In this document: positions 43,901 through 54,371 of the stretch, in pieces | How positions within the stretch are numbered: the stretch's first letter is position 1 | How the letters are laid out: each line of letters starts with the position of its first letter | Assembly (NCBI GenBank): GCA_963970005.1 | Contig: CAXAMN010013991.1 | Span: 62,001 to 126,000 of the forward strand | Origin: Durusdinium trenchii | Lineage: Eukaryota > Sar > Dinophyceae > Suessiales > Symbiodiniaceae | Direction: 5' to 3' | DNA: 64,000 bases | Program-made: the position numbers and the translations under genes | Notes under the pieces: model-generated | Told to the model about the DNA's origin: nothing | The model's database searches: none | What the model saw: the letters and a program-made list of their open reading frames with translations, nothing else

Positions 43901-46900
43901 GCAGCACCTGATGTACAGGAATTAGACACTATGGTACCTTCAATCACCATTGCCAGCTCCATAACATAAGAAACAATACAAAAACGACATGTGTTAGGAT
44001 GTGTTATGTAGGGCTGGCTCTTCGCAACCCTTCAGGCCCATTCTACAATTTTACAATCAGCGCAACAAACTACATGACTTGTCAAAAACCTCAAAAAGAG
44101 CAAGACGGAACGGCCAACACGCAACGTGTAAACATTCAAACAACCAGTGGCCATAGCTGACCACAGTGGGCAACAGGACCCCATCAAGCATACTGTGGAG
44201 AAGAAGCAAGGCAAGTTGCCAATGTCGGCTCCTCGGCATTGCTGTTGAGAAAGCGATTGTTTAGTGACTGGGCGTGGGTTCCTCATGATGCTCATGTAGA
44301 AACGGCCATTGCTATGATTCCAGTAGATGAGTTTTTTGCTGCAGAGGGTGAGGTATACGAATTGCACAGATTCAAACAACATTCAATGTTGTTTAGCTAG
44401 TCGGTGCATCGTGGACTTCTGCATTGCGCAGAAGTCACATGGGTGTGCATTTCAATAGGGAGGTCGCCAACCAATGGGTTTTGGCCTATAATATATATTT
44501 ATGTTTTTTGTCATCTATTTCCCTTCTTCCAAAGGCTCTAATACTACACACTCGCATGGCGACACGGCACCGCCCTGGCGGCCACTTACGTCGTTACATC
44601 GTCCAAGCATCGCTCCACAAGCTGAGATGGCGCTATTGAAGCTGATGTCATGCCCCATGGAGCTGTCCACGGTGGAGTGGAGCAACCACAACGAGTCTTT
44701 CCACCGCAAAGCGTCCGCACAAGCTCGACTCACGCAATTCACAGCCATGTTATCCAGCAAGGCACCGGCCACCTGCAGTGAAAAACATGTCTCACTCGGC
44801 TCTGTCGTTTCCGGGTGTCTTGCTGTCTTGCAGAAGACGTTGTGAACTACACTTCGGAATGTGTAGTTTGGTGTTTCATCAGTTTCATCATCAGGATATG
44901 ATTCCCACAACTGGCAGGAACACAGATTGCCAAATGCCCACTATCCACCATCTTTGATGGACACAGCGGCACAGTACATCACAGAACTTGCACCTGATGA
45001 AGCAGTCAACCACGTTATATAAATGTAAGACCAATACAAAAAGGCCTTTTGCACAATCGTCACCTCTGTAGGCAGCCCCACGATTTCGCCAGAACATGAA
45101 CAACCAGCCGGGCAGTTTGGTTGTGAACCCAGACCCTGTGGGCCAACCCTAACACAAGTGGCATCCTGGGCAAGACTTGGCCAAATTCACGTTGTTCATT
45201 CACCTCCTGCTAGGCCGGCGTTTCTGCACAGCGTGTCTGGGGTCCAGACCGAGACTGGGGCGGCCCTCAACAGCGCCAGTGCTTGTTGCCACTGCTTGGC
45301 CATCTCCAAGACACTCATCACATGGCCCAGCTCAACCCGCCCCACACACATCAGCTGCAAGACATTGGAAAGGACCCAGGCCCAGCGCGAGCCGGTTCCA
45401 ACCAACATCTTGGGTGTGGTACTCAAATCACTTCCAATGCATCTGAGAAACATGCCACCCCAGGATGCATCCTCATCATTGGTCCATGTGGAACTTTGTT
45501 GGTGAGACTTGTCGTAACTTGTTTCCTGAACCTGTTGATTAAGAAGCCCCATACTAATGCTTACATCTCCATAATCACGGGAGGGTTATCAACAGTCCAC
45601 ATGATCCCCGGTTTCGGACATCATCAAATGAACCACACCCGTGGATGTCTGTCAAACCCGTCCTGATGTGATGAAATGGCGCGGTTCTTCATGGAGACAG
45701 CCGTGCTCAAGGAAGACGTCCATGCCGACGACTTCGATGATTCCACTACATTGCGCAAGCTCACCATGTCCGGCCGAACATGCGAGGACTCCATCGCCGT
45801 CAGAAGCTGTAGAACTTCAATCCAGCTGCTCACGGCCATGATGCTGTTGACACAATACCTCTGTCAGCAGGAGATGGGAGAGGTCATATACCGTATACCG
45901 TCCAAGTATGCCAAACAAGTTGTGTCTTGCGTTCAAGACTGACAAAGAATGTGACACCTCAAAAAAGGGCCCCTCCGCTGTCCCACACGTTCTTTGTGCG
46001 AAGAAGAGGGTCCCGGTTCAAGTGGTGGCACACGGACGCACAAAAGGACGCGAGGTGTTTGACCCACAAAATTCCACATGACATGCATTTGTTTGGGAAG
46101 TCGACATTAACCCACATCTTGTATCATCATGTATGAAATAGTTTACTGCACGCATCTGCTAGAGTATGTAGAAACTATTCCATACATCGACGGTCTAGGA
46201 AATGACACCAAAATCCCCCACGACATGCCTCTTTGATCCGTGCCAAGCGGCAAGTCACGAGGCATCCTTGGACGCGGGACATTGACAGATGGGATGGACG
46301 ATGCCGAGTGCCAAGCGAGGCATCGGAGGAGGGTGATTTGGAGGAAAATAGATGAGCCATGACATGACGACATAGTGTTTCTGTTACAGTATTCTTTGAT
46401 CGCGCCATAGGGGGGAACTCCCGTCGTCGCGCCAGTCACGGCTCTCTGCTTTGAAAGGAATATGAATTACCCCGGCAAGCCTCAGCCTTTCCCTCCTGAG
46501 CACCAGCTATATATATATATTATATATTTATATATATATATAGTCTTGTTAGAAGGTCTTCAATTGTCGATTTCGATGAAGAAAAACAAGAGTTCCAAGA
46601 GTGAGCAGTGTTCAAAGGCTCATTGGTGAGAAGTTCAGAATCTCCAATGCTTGCTGCCACTGCTTGCTCTCCGTGCAGGATACAATCATGGACGAGCATG
46701 TTACAGTGCTTGGAACCAGCGCCATGGCCAGAAGGGATGATAGAAGAAGCAAAGTCGTCGACCATCGCCCTTCTCCTCGAAAAGCCTAAGCGAGCGACCA
46801 CGTGCAAAAGAAAGCTCAGATTCCAAGCTAGGCAGTACCTATGGAAACGTGCCAGCAGCATTCAACAGCTATGGAAAATGCCAAATGGAATAACACTATT

Positions 46901-49900
46901 AAAGTATATATATATATAAATGTGTGTTCAACATGGATGACTTTACATGACTTCACTTTACTGTCTATGTGCTGCTTGATGGTCACTACCATGATCTGTA
47001 TCTCTTCTCTGCCTCAGGCCTTTCACTTTCACCAACTTCGCCGAGAAGCGCCAATCATGCTGTTGTACGTGATGACATTTGCCACGATACCTCCCTGTTG
47101 CATTTCTCTAGGCCAGGATAGGGCTCTTTGCCAGCACGCATTGCGGGCCAATGCATTCACTGCCTCAAATAAGAATGGTCTCAAAACACTAAGACGCTCC
47201 ATTGGACCAATCAAAGCTTAACAGGAGATCCGAGGCGCATGCGTAAGGACATAATTAGTGGCGACGCATGGAGGAAAAGCCCTGAGAAAACCTTTAAACT
47301 TTAAACAAGCCCCCAAGCGAACGACACATCACCTCACTGGTTGCCGGCCAAACTCGCGGTGGCGCACTGCAGTCGAGTTGCATCTGTCAAACAAGAAAAT
47401 GCCAAAAACCAGTCGGAACAAATAATCACATCACCCTCTTACCATTTGTGAGGGTTCAACATCGTAGGCCACATGTCCATCAAACACGCATTGGAGTTGC
47501 CGTGAGTAAGATGGGGGAATTTTTGAACCTGTTGCTCCATCTTGAGGAACGATATTAAAGGAACATCCAGCAACTCGCTCTTCTTGGCTCATGACTCTAC
47601 TCAGATCTCCACAAAGTTCTGCGTCCAGGCTGCACTACTCTGCGTGACGACACTGGTCTCTGCACCTGACTGCGACAACAGCTGCAAGAGTCCCATCGCC
47701 CTCGGCCAAAGCCCTGCGCCCTCGGCGAGGAGAGCGAATGCTGTGCCGTCCAGACCTGTGACACAGGCAGGTCTAGATGGGTCCAGTTTGCGTACGGGAT
47801 GTGCCGCTAAGGTGTGCTAAGGTGTCTTCAATCAAGACACTACACCACATGTTCTTAGGCCCTTGCCGGTCTGATCCAGGGCCTACGAAAAGCAAGGACT
47901 CAAACAATGGTATAAAACAACTGTGGATCAAGATAAAGCAACTCACATTGAAATGGGTGTGAGTCGCGCGGGGAAATTGCTATGTTTCCAACAGCAGTGG
48001 GTTTAGGTCTTTACAGTACAGAGTCGGTCATTGCTCACACTCTCATTAGCTCAATATTCTCACTCACTCATCTCATCCTCATTACTTCCCACTCCGCCAT
48101 TCATTGTCAAACCAACTGCACCCTGCCCTCGGCACCTCCACCTGACATCGCCATCTGCAAGGCTTCGGGCCATGCGTGCGAGATGAAGGTCTCGGGCCTG
48201 AGCCTGGCGCGGCACGGCCGTAGAGGGTCGGTCCTGGATGGGATAAAGGTGATTGGAGGTGGCGGTGATGGAGGAGATTGGAGGTGCAATTCACCACAAA
48301 ACAAAAAACTATACTTATCATCTATACTCCAAGGTGAAAGTATTGAATGGGATACTAATAGTTGGAAGTGGAGGTTCAGAATTGGAGGGTTCCTCGGAGG
48401 GTTCCTCAATTCCACTTTTGAAGTGTTTCAGGGGGGCGACTGTCCACCGTTTTCCAGAAGCTGAGTGGGGATGGGACCTGAGACATACCGATGTGTGATG
48501 AACACTGGCGTCCAGCCTCAACAGTGCAATCGAGCAGTAGACATCGGCAGCCTTTTGCCATTGGCTCTGTCGATGTAAAGCACTCATTGCGCCTGATAGC
48601 TCTCAACTGGCTATATAGTGGCGAGGTGTTTCGGTAAATTTCTTGAACTGACGAGACAGAAAGGACAAACACTTTCAGCAACTCTTGGCTCTCAAATCTC
48701 TCACCCACCCCCCAAAAGCTACCCAAAGGTCACTTTGGGACTATAAGAAGTGTTGAAGCTACTGAACGTGCAACTGGAGGCTCTGTGCCTGTCTGGCTGA
48801 CGGCCTCACTGCGTTTCAGCAACGGCTGTCTAAACAAATTGCAATTCCTTGCTGACCAACACTGTATCAAAACAGAATGTGCATATAAAAGATTGGTGCA
48901 TCAACACTCGAACGTTTTTAAGGCATTTTAAGGCACTATGAAGTTGCAGGAGGAACCACAATGGACAACGCGCTAGTCTTAGTTGCGCTTGGTAGAAGCA
49001 CACCAGTTGAGGAGTTGAGGGAATTATATGCATGTACAATCATGTACATAAGCACCTATACAACCTAGCCTTTCGTGCCTGGATCCTGGATACGGATAGG
49101 GCGGATAGGGCCCCGGCCCTAAGCACTTGGAATTCCTCCTGTTCATCACCCGATTGAAATCCCAGCGGCTGTTGAAGCAAATCACCGATGAATCCATGCC
49201 GCGATGCGACCTCTCCAGTTGTTGGATGGCCATTTGCCATTGACTTCCTTTATCACATGCGCTGATGGTGGTGCCGTAGCTCACCACCTCTGTTCGGGAC
49301 GGACAGACCCCGCTGGTCTCTTTTTACATAGGGGGTGGCCTAAGGGCCCCCCCTCTCACAGCCCCCCTGGAATAATAAAAATATTATTCTGACCACCATC
49401 CAGATAGATTCTGAATATTATCCCAGTATGTCATTCACATTGAGGATGTTCTGTGTAGACCTTCTGGCTCTGAAAAAAAGGAGCGGCATTGCAGATACGG
49501 ACAGGTTAGATTGTCACACCGTCTGTAGTTGAGGGTATGCAAATAGAGGGTGGCTTGCAAAATTATTATAATTATTCCTAAATTATTCAGAATTCCAGGG
49601 TGGTACCTTAAGCCACTACCTATCTTAAATATTATTCCATCGAAATTATTCCAAAAAAATATTCCAGTAGGTCAGATGATCCCTGGAATAATTAATTAGG
49701 CCAGCCCCTATCTTTTTACACACGTCGCCGTCTGACACGTCTCAAGCCGACGGCAAAGGTGTCGCCCAAAAGTGTGCTCTTGCGTTCCGGATCTTCGAAC
49801 TCGTGGCCAGGTCAGGGTGTGCGTCCAAACTTGCAAGGGAGCAGTGGCCATTTTGACTCGAAGTTGGTCCCTGCTTCTCCAAATCTTGCTTTCAGGGCCA

Positions 49901-52900
49901 AGGGCGTCCCTCGCGGAGCAAACGAAAGGTTTCGGGCCAAAGTACGCTCAAGGGCACTTTGGTGTCAGTTTTGCCAGAACTTGCAACGCGATGCTCAGTG
50001 CAAACGCTTTTGGGCCCAAGGGGGTCACTTGGATGGTAAAGTTGCTCGACTTTCCTAGGTCGGAACGGAACATCACCGCGGAACGCCAAACTTCGCTGTA
50101 CTTGTTCTTCTCCTTCTTCTTCTTTTCCTCGTTCCTCTTTTTTTGCAAAGGCCAAATCAAGGAACAGGAAAAAATACCGTTGGCTTTGTGGCTTTGTGGG
50201 TCATTTCAACAGTGGGTTGAAGGATGATGATGATGGCATCTTCAACGCGGGCCAAAGCAATCCAGTACCCCTACATGGGCATGGGTATGCCATTGTCGAC
50301 AGTGGTGCGTCCGACAACGTCGTGAGCAGGGCAAAGCAACTATATCTGTCTTTGTATTTTTGGGTATTGCTGGCTGTTGAGCTCTGAGTCTGGCATCCTC
50401 ACTGGCAAGAGTAGGGAAGAATGATCTTTGGAAAAATTGTCAGACACTGAAAATAGTTGTTTGATGTTGTTTGAATATGACACACTGCAAGTAAATCATC
50501 TAAACCACCTCTTTACGCTCTTTGTGTCGTCAGACCGACCTACGACCCCGAGCCGCCGACCCTCCACGGCCGTTCATTCCCGGCCGCATCTGGCTTCAGC
50601 GCGTTTTGCCCCAGGAGCACGAACAAGTTCAAGCTTTGACGCCAAGGGCAGCGGCTCAAAGCACTGTTGAAGCTCACCGTGTCGCGCCTGCGATGCAGCA
50701 CTGCACTTCAAACATGGAGAAGTGATGTAAAGGACAGCAGGAAAAAAAGGATCCGTGTAAGTCCCCTTTGCCATGTAATGGAAGTCATTGGAAGTCATAT
50801 GGAGTCACACATGATGAAGTCATGCTTTGACTGGGTCCATGGATTCAGCTAGTAGGGCTTGCACATTGTAGACCCACAAATCCTAGCATGTGTGCACATA
50901 TCACATATCTATAGCTATGACGAACACCAACTTCCTAAAAATATATACATAAGTCTCCAGTCTTCCTCGGCTGTTGTGATCCGCAAGCAAAAGTCGCCTT
51001 GGGGCCCAAACTACGGCTTGATGACACGGGCACTGAATTCTCTCAATTGGCGCAACATCTCCCACCTCACAGCTTGGCGAGGTGATGATGAGAGCAGCTC
51101 CACAGCAGTCTGCCAGCGGGTGCCTTTCACACATTCGCTGATGGCCAAATTGCATTGATAAACGTTGAGCTCCAATCCTCAGGTAGTGGACTTTGCTCCA
51201 AATGCGGAAGAAAGAAGCAACCAAATGCGCAACACAGTAATGATTGTTCAAAGTTATATGTGGACGAAATGGCGGAGTCAAGATGGGGGCATGGGCCTGT
51301 GTGTATTCAACGTGTGTAGTCTATTTGTTAACATGCATGTTGCTGGGGCTGCTAGGGCATCTTTGCGGTTCCAATACACCTTGTGGACTTGCCACCAACG
51401 GGAGAACATCTTGTTGACGACGACAACCATGACTATTTCTTGTCACTTTCAACCCGGACATGCTTGGAATACACTCCCTGAAACAAGCATGGAAGTGGAA
51501 CATCAGCCCCTGTGGAAGAAAATAAGACCTCTGCAGGGAGGGTTTGCGGTCGGTGGCACAAATCACTCGACCCACTACTCGCCCTGTTTGGCTCGTGGAT
51601 TTGATTCGTCCACCCGTTTGGCGATGTTCTTGGCTCCCATTTTTCCACAAAGGGCCGAACAAAGCAAGCTACAGTGGTCATAGTGGTTACCAAGTGCTTT
51701 GATGACTATGAGGGGCTATGTCCTTGTGGGGTGGAGTGCGAAGCCCAAATGATCTCCTCTTTGCAAACTGGCCTCCCAAAGAAGTCGTCAGAAGCAGCCA
51801 AAAACATAGTGAAAATCTAGCCTGTCTTAGCTCTGTGGCGTTCACTAACTGGTCTCCGGGTGTCGTTGCTCCACCAAGCGCAGCAGCCCTGGTGGGGTGC
51901 TCTCTGTCTCCTCAACGCATGTCCGACCGGAGTACCTTCGAAATCCCGCATCCTACGCAGGTTCCAAAGATATAAACCCTGGTAACACCAATTACTTACC
52001 AGTTTCAGTATATTAAACACTGGTACCTGGATGTAACTGGTAACTAGAGTCACTCCAAATGGAAGAACGTCCTGCGTCCAACCTTGGGAGCTCTTGGGCC
52101 GGTCTGTCAAAGGAAGAGTGGATACACCACACTTCTGCTCTTATCATATACAACTTTGATCCATTTTGGGGACCTCATTCTTGGGACTACATCACTGAAC
52201 AAGCGCAACACAGGAATGAATGTCCCCAAATGTTGCCTATACTGGTGCCTATATAATGAAACTTTGCAAGTGCTATCAAGCATTGATTGATTGTTTCAAC
52301 TGTTGTTGGCTGTTATGTTGGCAAAATGTCAAGCATGTCTAAGAACCTAAAGAACATCTAAGAACAATCGTTCTAGCCCCTTTGTCTTCACAAGTTCCTG
52401 GCTGACCATTGCATAGTACAATGCAGCCGTGGAGCAAGGTTGTCCTTGCTCGACTCTTGGCAATCTTAGCATGTCAAAAACAGAAAGACTGTGATCATCC
52501 CTCCATCACACCCCAATATACAGGATGCAAAACTGATGCAAATTGGACTGAGGCAGAAATCTTTGCCCCAGGGCTTCCAGGATCTTCTAGGTACAGTATG
52601 TATTGAATTTGTTTAACGTTTCGTGTGGAAAAAATATGTTCTGCCACCCCCTCAACTCGCTCCTGCGACGGCTTGTTCTTGCATGCAGTCTGCCACATGC
52701 ACGGAGACCAGGACCGGGCATGCAGGGTGGCAACCCACGCTGGCGAGCCCACAGAATCAAGCACATGCTGAGCAAGTCTCCGAGCTTCCGAATGGCTTTC
52801 CAACAAGCATGTGGTCACAGTGGTTGAATCGGTTGAATTGGGTTTCGCACTGCAAGTGATTAAAAGAAAGTGTATCTATATATATATCATATACACTACC

Positions 52901-53932
52901 AAAAGGCTGTTGAACAAAACTTCACAAGGGATAGCATGCTGACACACAAGCTTTCCACATTCGATTTCCTCTCTCTGGCATCTTTTGGCCATACGTCGTC
53001 ATCTGGAGCGCAACGAACCTGCATGTATTGACCTGAAGTTCACTCAGTATCGCAACTGCAGCATGCGTCTCATAGCAGTTCCTTGGCTGTGTGGGGACGA
53101 GCCATTAAGACCGTGGCGCAACTAGAGGAGCTCCAAACACCAAGGATTTGGGAGTTGATTGGGAGCGGTTCGTGTAGCCTGCATTGAGCCACTAATTGTG
53201 GCTCGGCAAGCTTCTCACAGGCTTCAGCTGCCACACAAGCTCCCGCAAGCTTTCCAGCCCCTGTGGCATCCTCGGTGGCGTAGCATTCAACGATTCAACG
53301 GCCAAGAAACTGATTTGTAAGGCCCTGGTTGCTCTAGCATCTGCTCTGGCCATCGTTTCTGGGACTCACAGCCGGTGTAAAAACAGCCGCCCGGCCCTTT
53401 CCGGTATTTTTCGAGAGTGACCATGGGCGGCAGTACAGCAATTATTGTCTTCTGAGTAAATGATTGTCTCAGGTTCCAAATGCATGGATACCCATTCCTT
53501 AACAGCCTGATCAGTGCCTGAGGCATCCTGGAATTCAAACATAGGCTGATATTTTGCATGCAATCTTATAATCTTTTCGCGCCTCCAGCAATCGCAGGGG
53601 CCAAATCCAGAACTTCTGAGCAGCACACGCAGAGGACATCGCTGCGACATCGGGACGAAGCGCCCAACTGGCGCGAGCTCGCTCTGGGTCTGTGAGTCTG
53701 TTAAGTGAGTCTGTTAACATGTACCGATTCCGGGGATGTGCGAGCCACGCCCACGCTGTGAAAGGATTGGAAAGAACAACAACAAAAACAGGCAGCTCTA
53801 GCCCCACCTTCCAGCTTGCTGAAGAATCTCCAAGGCATTGGCCCAAGCTCCGGCGTTGGCGCAAGCATGCAAAGCAGCACCCAAGGTTGCATCACTTCGA
53901 TAATGACTCAGTAGATGCACTGCCCAAACGCA
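40821..53932 (-). CDS. PPR exon series B (gene span including introns)
   Basis: About sixteen minus-strand PPR exons, spaced roughly 0.3-1.6 kb apart, run from 53.9 to 40.8 kb. Units are better conserved than in series C, and several exons have exact repeat length (108 bases at 40821-40928, 105 at 49186-49290). Typical unit: V-S-Y-N-x-x-I-S-A-C-x-K-G-x-Q-W-Q-x-A-L-x-L-L, often ending at P-D. The products are expected to bind RNA in plastid or mitochondrion. Two non-PPR candidate exons (52640-52815, 53192-53364) also fall in the span, so it may contain more than one gene. Start and end of the gene or genes are not fixed. Confidence 0.55.
41539..41608. repeat. GATA tetranucleotide microsatellite
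   Basis: About seventeen GATA/AGAT units with two single-base interruptions (gaca, gatta). Confidence 0.97.
41765..41874 (-). CDS. PPR repeat exon
   Basis: CAG acceptor (41875-41877). The frame reads FTSHICQNAAVDACALGKAW then RSAAPLLESRR. N-A-A-V-D-A-C-A-L-G-K-A-W is a good first helix; the second helix has A-A-P-L-L. Confidence 0.8.
42399..42611 (-). CDS. PPR exon region
   Basis: The frame reads GRQWEVSLQLGTCGDEVVGS then VAIAACAAGGACHCGV. It holds a Trp and second helix (R-Q-W-E-V-S-L-Q-L) followed by the first helix of the next unit (V-A-I-A-A-C-A-A-G-G). Further down, KQWRVFFQTVL may be another second helix. Confidence 0.62.
   Translation of the reverse strand, partial: GRQWEVSLQLGTCGDEVVGSVAIAACAAGGACHCGVLQVRLSCTFIKFGPKQWRVFFQTVLRECEGSERH
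42922..42949. repeat. TCAG tetranucleotide repeat
   Basis: About six consecutive cagt/tcag units. Confidence 0.95.
43810..43907 (-). CDS. PPR repeat exon
   Basis: CATCAG acceptor, then a frame reading GAAVAACEFEWEVTMHLLCT and MSLDLETQLSV. A-A-V-A-A-C-E, Trp and M-H-L-L are in place. The spacing between Cys and Trp is shorter than usual. Confidence 0.75.
44120..44241 (-). CDS. PPR repeat exon
   Basis: After CAACAG the frame reads PRSRHWQLALLLLHSMLDGV then LLPTVVSYGHWL. It is a perfect W-Q-L-A-L-L-L-L-x-S-M second helix, then L-P-T-V-V-S-Y-G entering the next unit. Confidence 0.82.
44600..44772 (-). CDS. PPR exon with two units
   Basis: Acceptor CTGCAG, then GTG. The frame reads VAGALLDNMAVNCVSRACAD, ALRWKDSLWLLHSTVDSSMG and HDISFNSAISACGAM. 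This gives the end of one repeat, a full repeat with Trp and S-L-W-L-L, and the first helix of a third. Confidence 0.87.
45220..45354 (-). CDS. PPR repeat exon
   Basis: TTGCAG acceptor. The frame reads LGHVMSVLEMAKQWQQALAL then LRAAPVSVWTPDTLCRN. K-Q-W-Q-Q-A-L-A-L-L is consensus; T-P-D marks the end of the unit. Confidence 0.82.
45745..45845 (-). CDS. PPR repeat exon
   Basis: The frame reads AVSSWIEVLQLLTAMESSHV then RPDMVSLRN. Trp, V-L-Q-L-L-T-A-M and V-R-P-D are all present. It probably ends at CGCAAT|GTAGTG. Confidence 0.8.
46508..46541. repeat. TA microsatellite
   Basis: Alternating TA with one ttta interruption. Confidence 0.9.
46612..46725 (-). CDS. PPR repeat exon
   Basis: The frame reads MALVPSTVTCSSMIVSCTES then KQWQQALEILNFSPMSL, closed by TGA at 46612-46614. 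V-P-S-T-V-T-C-S-S-M-I-V-S-C and K-Q-W-Q-Q-A-L-E-I-L are close to consensus. The start boundary is unclear (the open frame runs into a pyrimidine-rich tract). Confidence 0.8.
   Translation of the reverse strand: MALVPSTVTCSSMIVSCTESKQWQQALEILNFSPMSL
47038..47163 (-). CDS. PPR repeat exon
   Basis: TTTGAG acceptor. The frame reads AVNALARNACWQRALSWPRE then MQQGGIVANVITYNSMIGAS. A complete unit of the classical form, running into the V-I-T-Y-N-S-M-I start of the next. Confidence 0.88.
47601..47755 (-). CDS. PPR repeat exon
   Basis: CAG acceptor (47756-47758). The frame reads GTAFALLAEGAGLWPRAMGL then LQLLSQSGAETSVV. T-A-F-A-L-L-A-E-G-A-G-L-W-P-R-A-M-G-L-L matches both helices although the I-S-A-C core is replaced. 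Stops at 47601-47603. Confidence 0.75.
48107..48205 (-). CDS. Candidate PPR second-helix exon
   Basis: The frame reads ETFISHAWPEALQMAMSGGG. A-W-P-E-A-L-Q-M-A-M fits the Trp and second helix. GC-rich, with overlapping open frames. Confidence 0.45.
   Translation of the reverse strand, partial: RLRPETFISHAWPEALQMAMSGGGAEGRVQLV
48489..48592 (-). CDS. PPR repeat exon with clear splice sites
   Basis: Acceptor ATCAG and donor TCG|GTATGT bracket 104 bases. The frame reads AMSALHRQSQWQKAADVYCS then IALLRLDASVHHTS. A-M-S-A-L-H-R-Q-S-Q-W-Q-K-A-A covers the first helix end, Trp and second helix. Confidence 0.85.
49186..49290 (-). CDS. PPR exon of one repeat (105 bp)
   Basis: Acceptor AGAG, then GTG GTG AGC TAC, and donor TCG|GTGATT. 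The frame reads VVSYGTTISACDKGSQWQMA then IQQLERSHRGMDSS. A complete 35-residue unit; Gly takes the place of the usual Asn at the RNA-code position. Confidence 0.87.
49361..49700. repeat. AT-rich element built on GGAATAAT/ATTATTCC motifs
   Basis: Bounded by cccctggaataat on the left and ccctggaataatt on the right. It holds many copies of attattcc or its complement, including a hairpin (gaataata at 49370-49377 with tattattc at 49382-49389). No ORF. It may be a small non-autonomous element. Confidence 0.5.
50580..50687 (-). CDS. PPR repeat exon
   Basis: CAG acceptor (50688-50690). The frame reads RDTVSFNSALSRCPWRQSLN then LFVLLGQNALKPDAAGN. V-S-F-N-S-A-L-S-x-C, Trp, L-x-L-x-V-L-L and L-K-P-D are all in place; the Cys-Trp linker is shortened. 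Confidence 0.85.
51060..51177 (-). CDS. PPR repeat exon
   Basis: Acceptor TGAG. The frame reads YQCNLAISECVKGTRWQTAV then ELLSSSPRQAVRWEMLR. The first helix, Trp and A-V-E-L-L are consensus. The frame stays open to TAG at 51011. Confidence 0.87.
51821..51911 (-). CDS. Candidate exon, unassigned
   Basis: The frame reads GDREHPTRAAALGGATTPGD then QLVNATELRQ, ending near GACAG|GC. Protein-like with no clear family. Confidence 0.33.
52640..52815 (-). CDS. Candidate exon, non-PPR
   Basis: The frame reads LLESHSEARRLAQHVLDSVG, SPAWVATLHARSWSPCMWQT and NKPSQERVEGVAEH. Helical with a Trp/Cys-containing middle. It lies among PPR exons and may be a linker or C-terminal region of a PPR protein. Confidence 0.48.
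53192..53364 (-). CDS. Candidate terminal exon
   Basis: Begins after TGAG (53365-53368), where an in-frame TGA blocks the upstream frame. Reads MARADARATRALQISFLAVE then SLNATPPRMPQGLESLRELV and stops at TAG 53192-53194. Could be the C-terminal exon of the PPR protein whose last repeats are at 53583-53932. Confidence 0.55.
53583..53689 (-). CDS. PPR repeat exon
   Basis: CACAG acceptor. The frame reads DPERARASWALRPDVAAMSS then ACAAQKFWIWPLRLLEARK. L-R-P-D closes one unit; V-A-A-M-S-S-A-C-A ... W-P-L-R-L-L-E is the next. A GC-type donor (GAG|GCGCGA) would give 107 bases. Confidence 0.83.
53808..53932 (-). CDS. PPR repeat exon with clear splice sites
   Basis: Acceptor GCCAG?-type (CCAG, 53933 onward) and donor AAG|GTGGGG. 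The frame reads VWAVHLLSHYRSDATLGAAL then HACANAGAWANALEILQQAG. It holds the second helix of one unit and both helices of the next, with very high similarity to classical PPRs. Confidence 0.88.
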
Positions 53933-54371
53933 CTGGCCTCCAGTACGGCATGTTGCAAAAGCTGTGCGGTGGGCGATTTGCTATGGCCCTATGGCTAGGA
54001 TGAAACAAGTGTTTGTCTTGCACCAAGCTTGTAGTGGTTTAAAAAGTCCTCAGCCAGCATTTCCTGACTATATCTTCTACTGTACTGATTCACATCCGCT
54101 AGCTATTCCTGGACTGTTTCACCCCGCGAAACATGAAGGAGGTTGATGTGCTGCCCCTCCCTGTATCCTGCCGGTTCGGGGCTCCCTGGACTGCACGTTT
54201 TACATCTGGTTGTGAGCAACCGAAAAATCCAGAAAAATGACACCATGGTTTTAGTGACAGGTGTGCAGGTCTAACAATGTTTTTTTGATGCTTTTTGAAT
54301 GATTTTGAATGTATATACTTGAGTTTCCTGTGGTCAGGTCATATCAGGTGAATCAGGAAAACAGTTAGATT

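Noticed and set aside
49759..50227. Overlapping plus-strand frames of 99-151 codons
   Set aside because: Two frames are open over the same bases, the second running into a Phe/Ser-rich simple tract; no family evidence.
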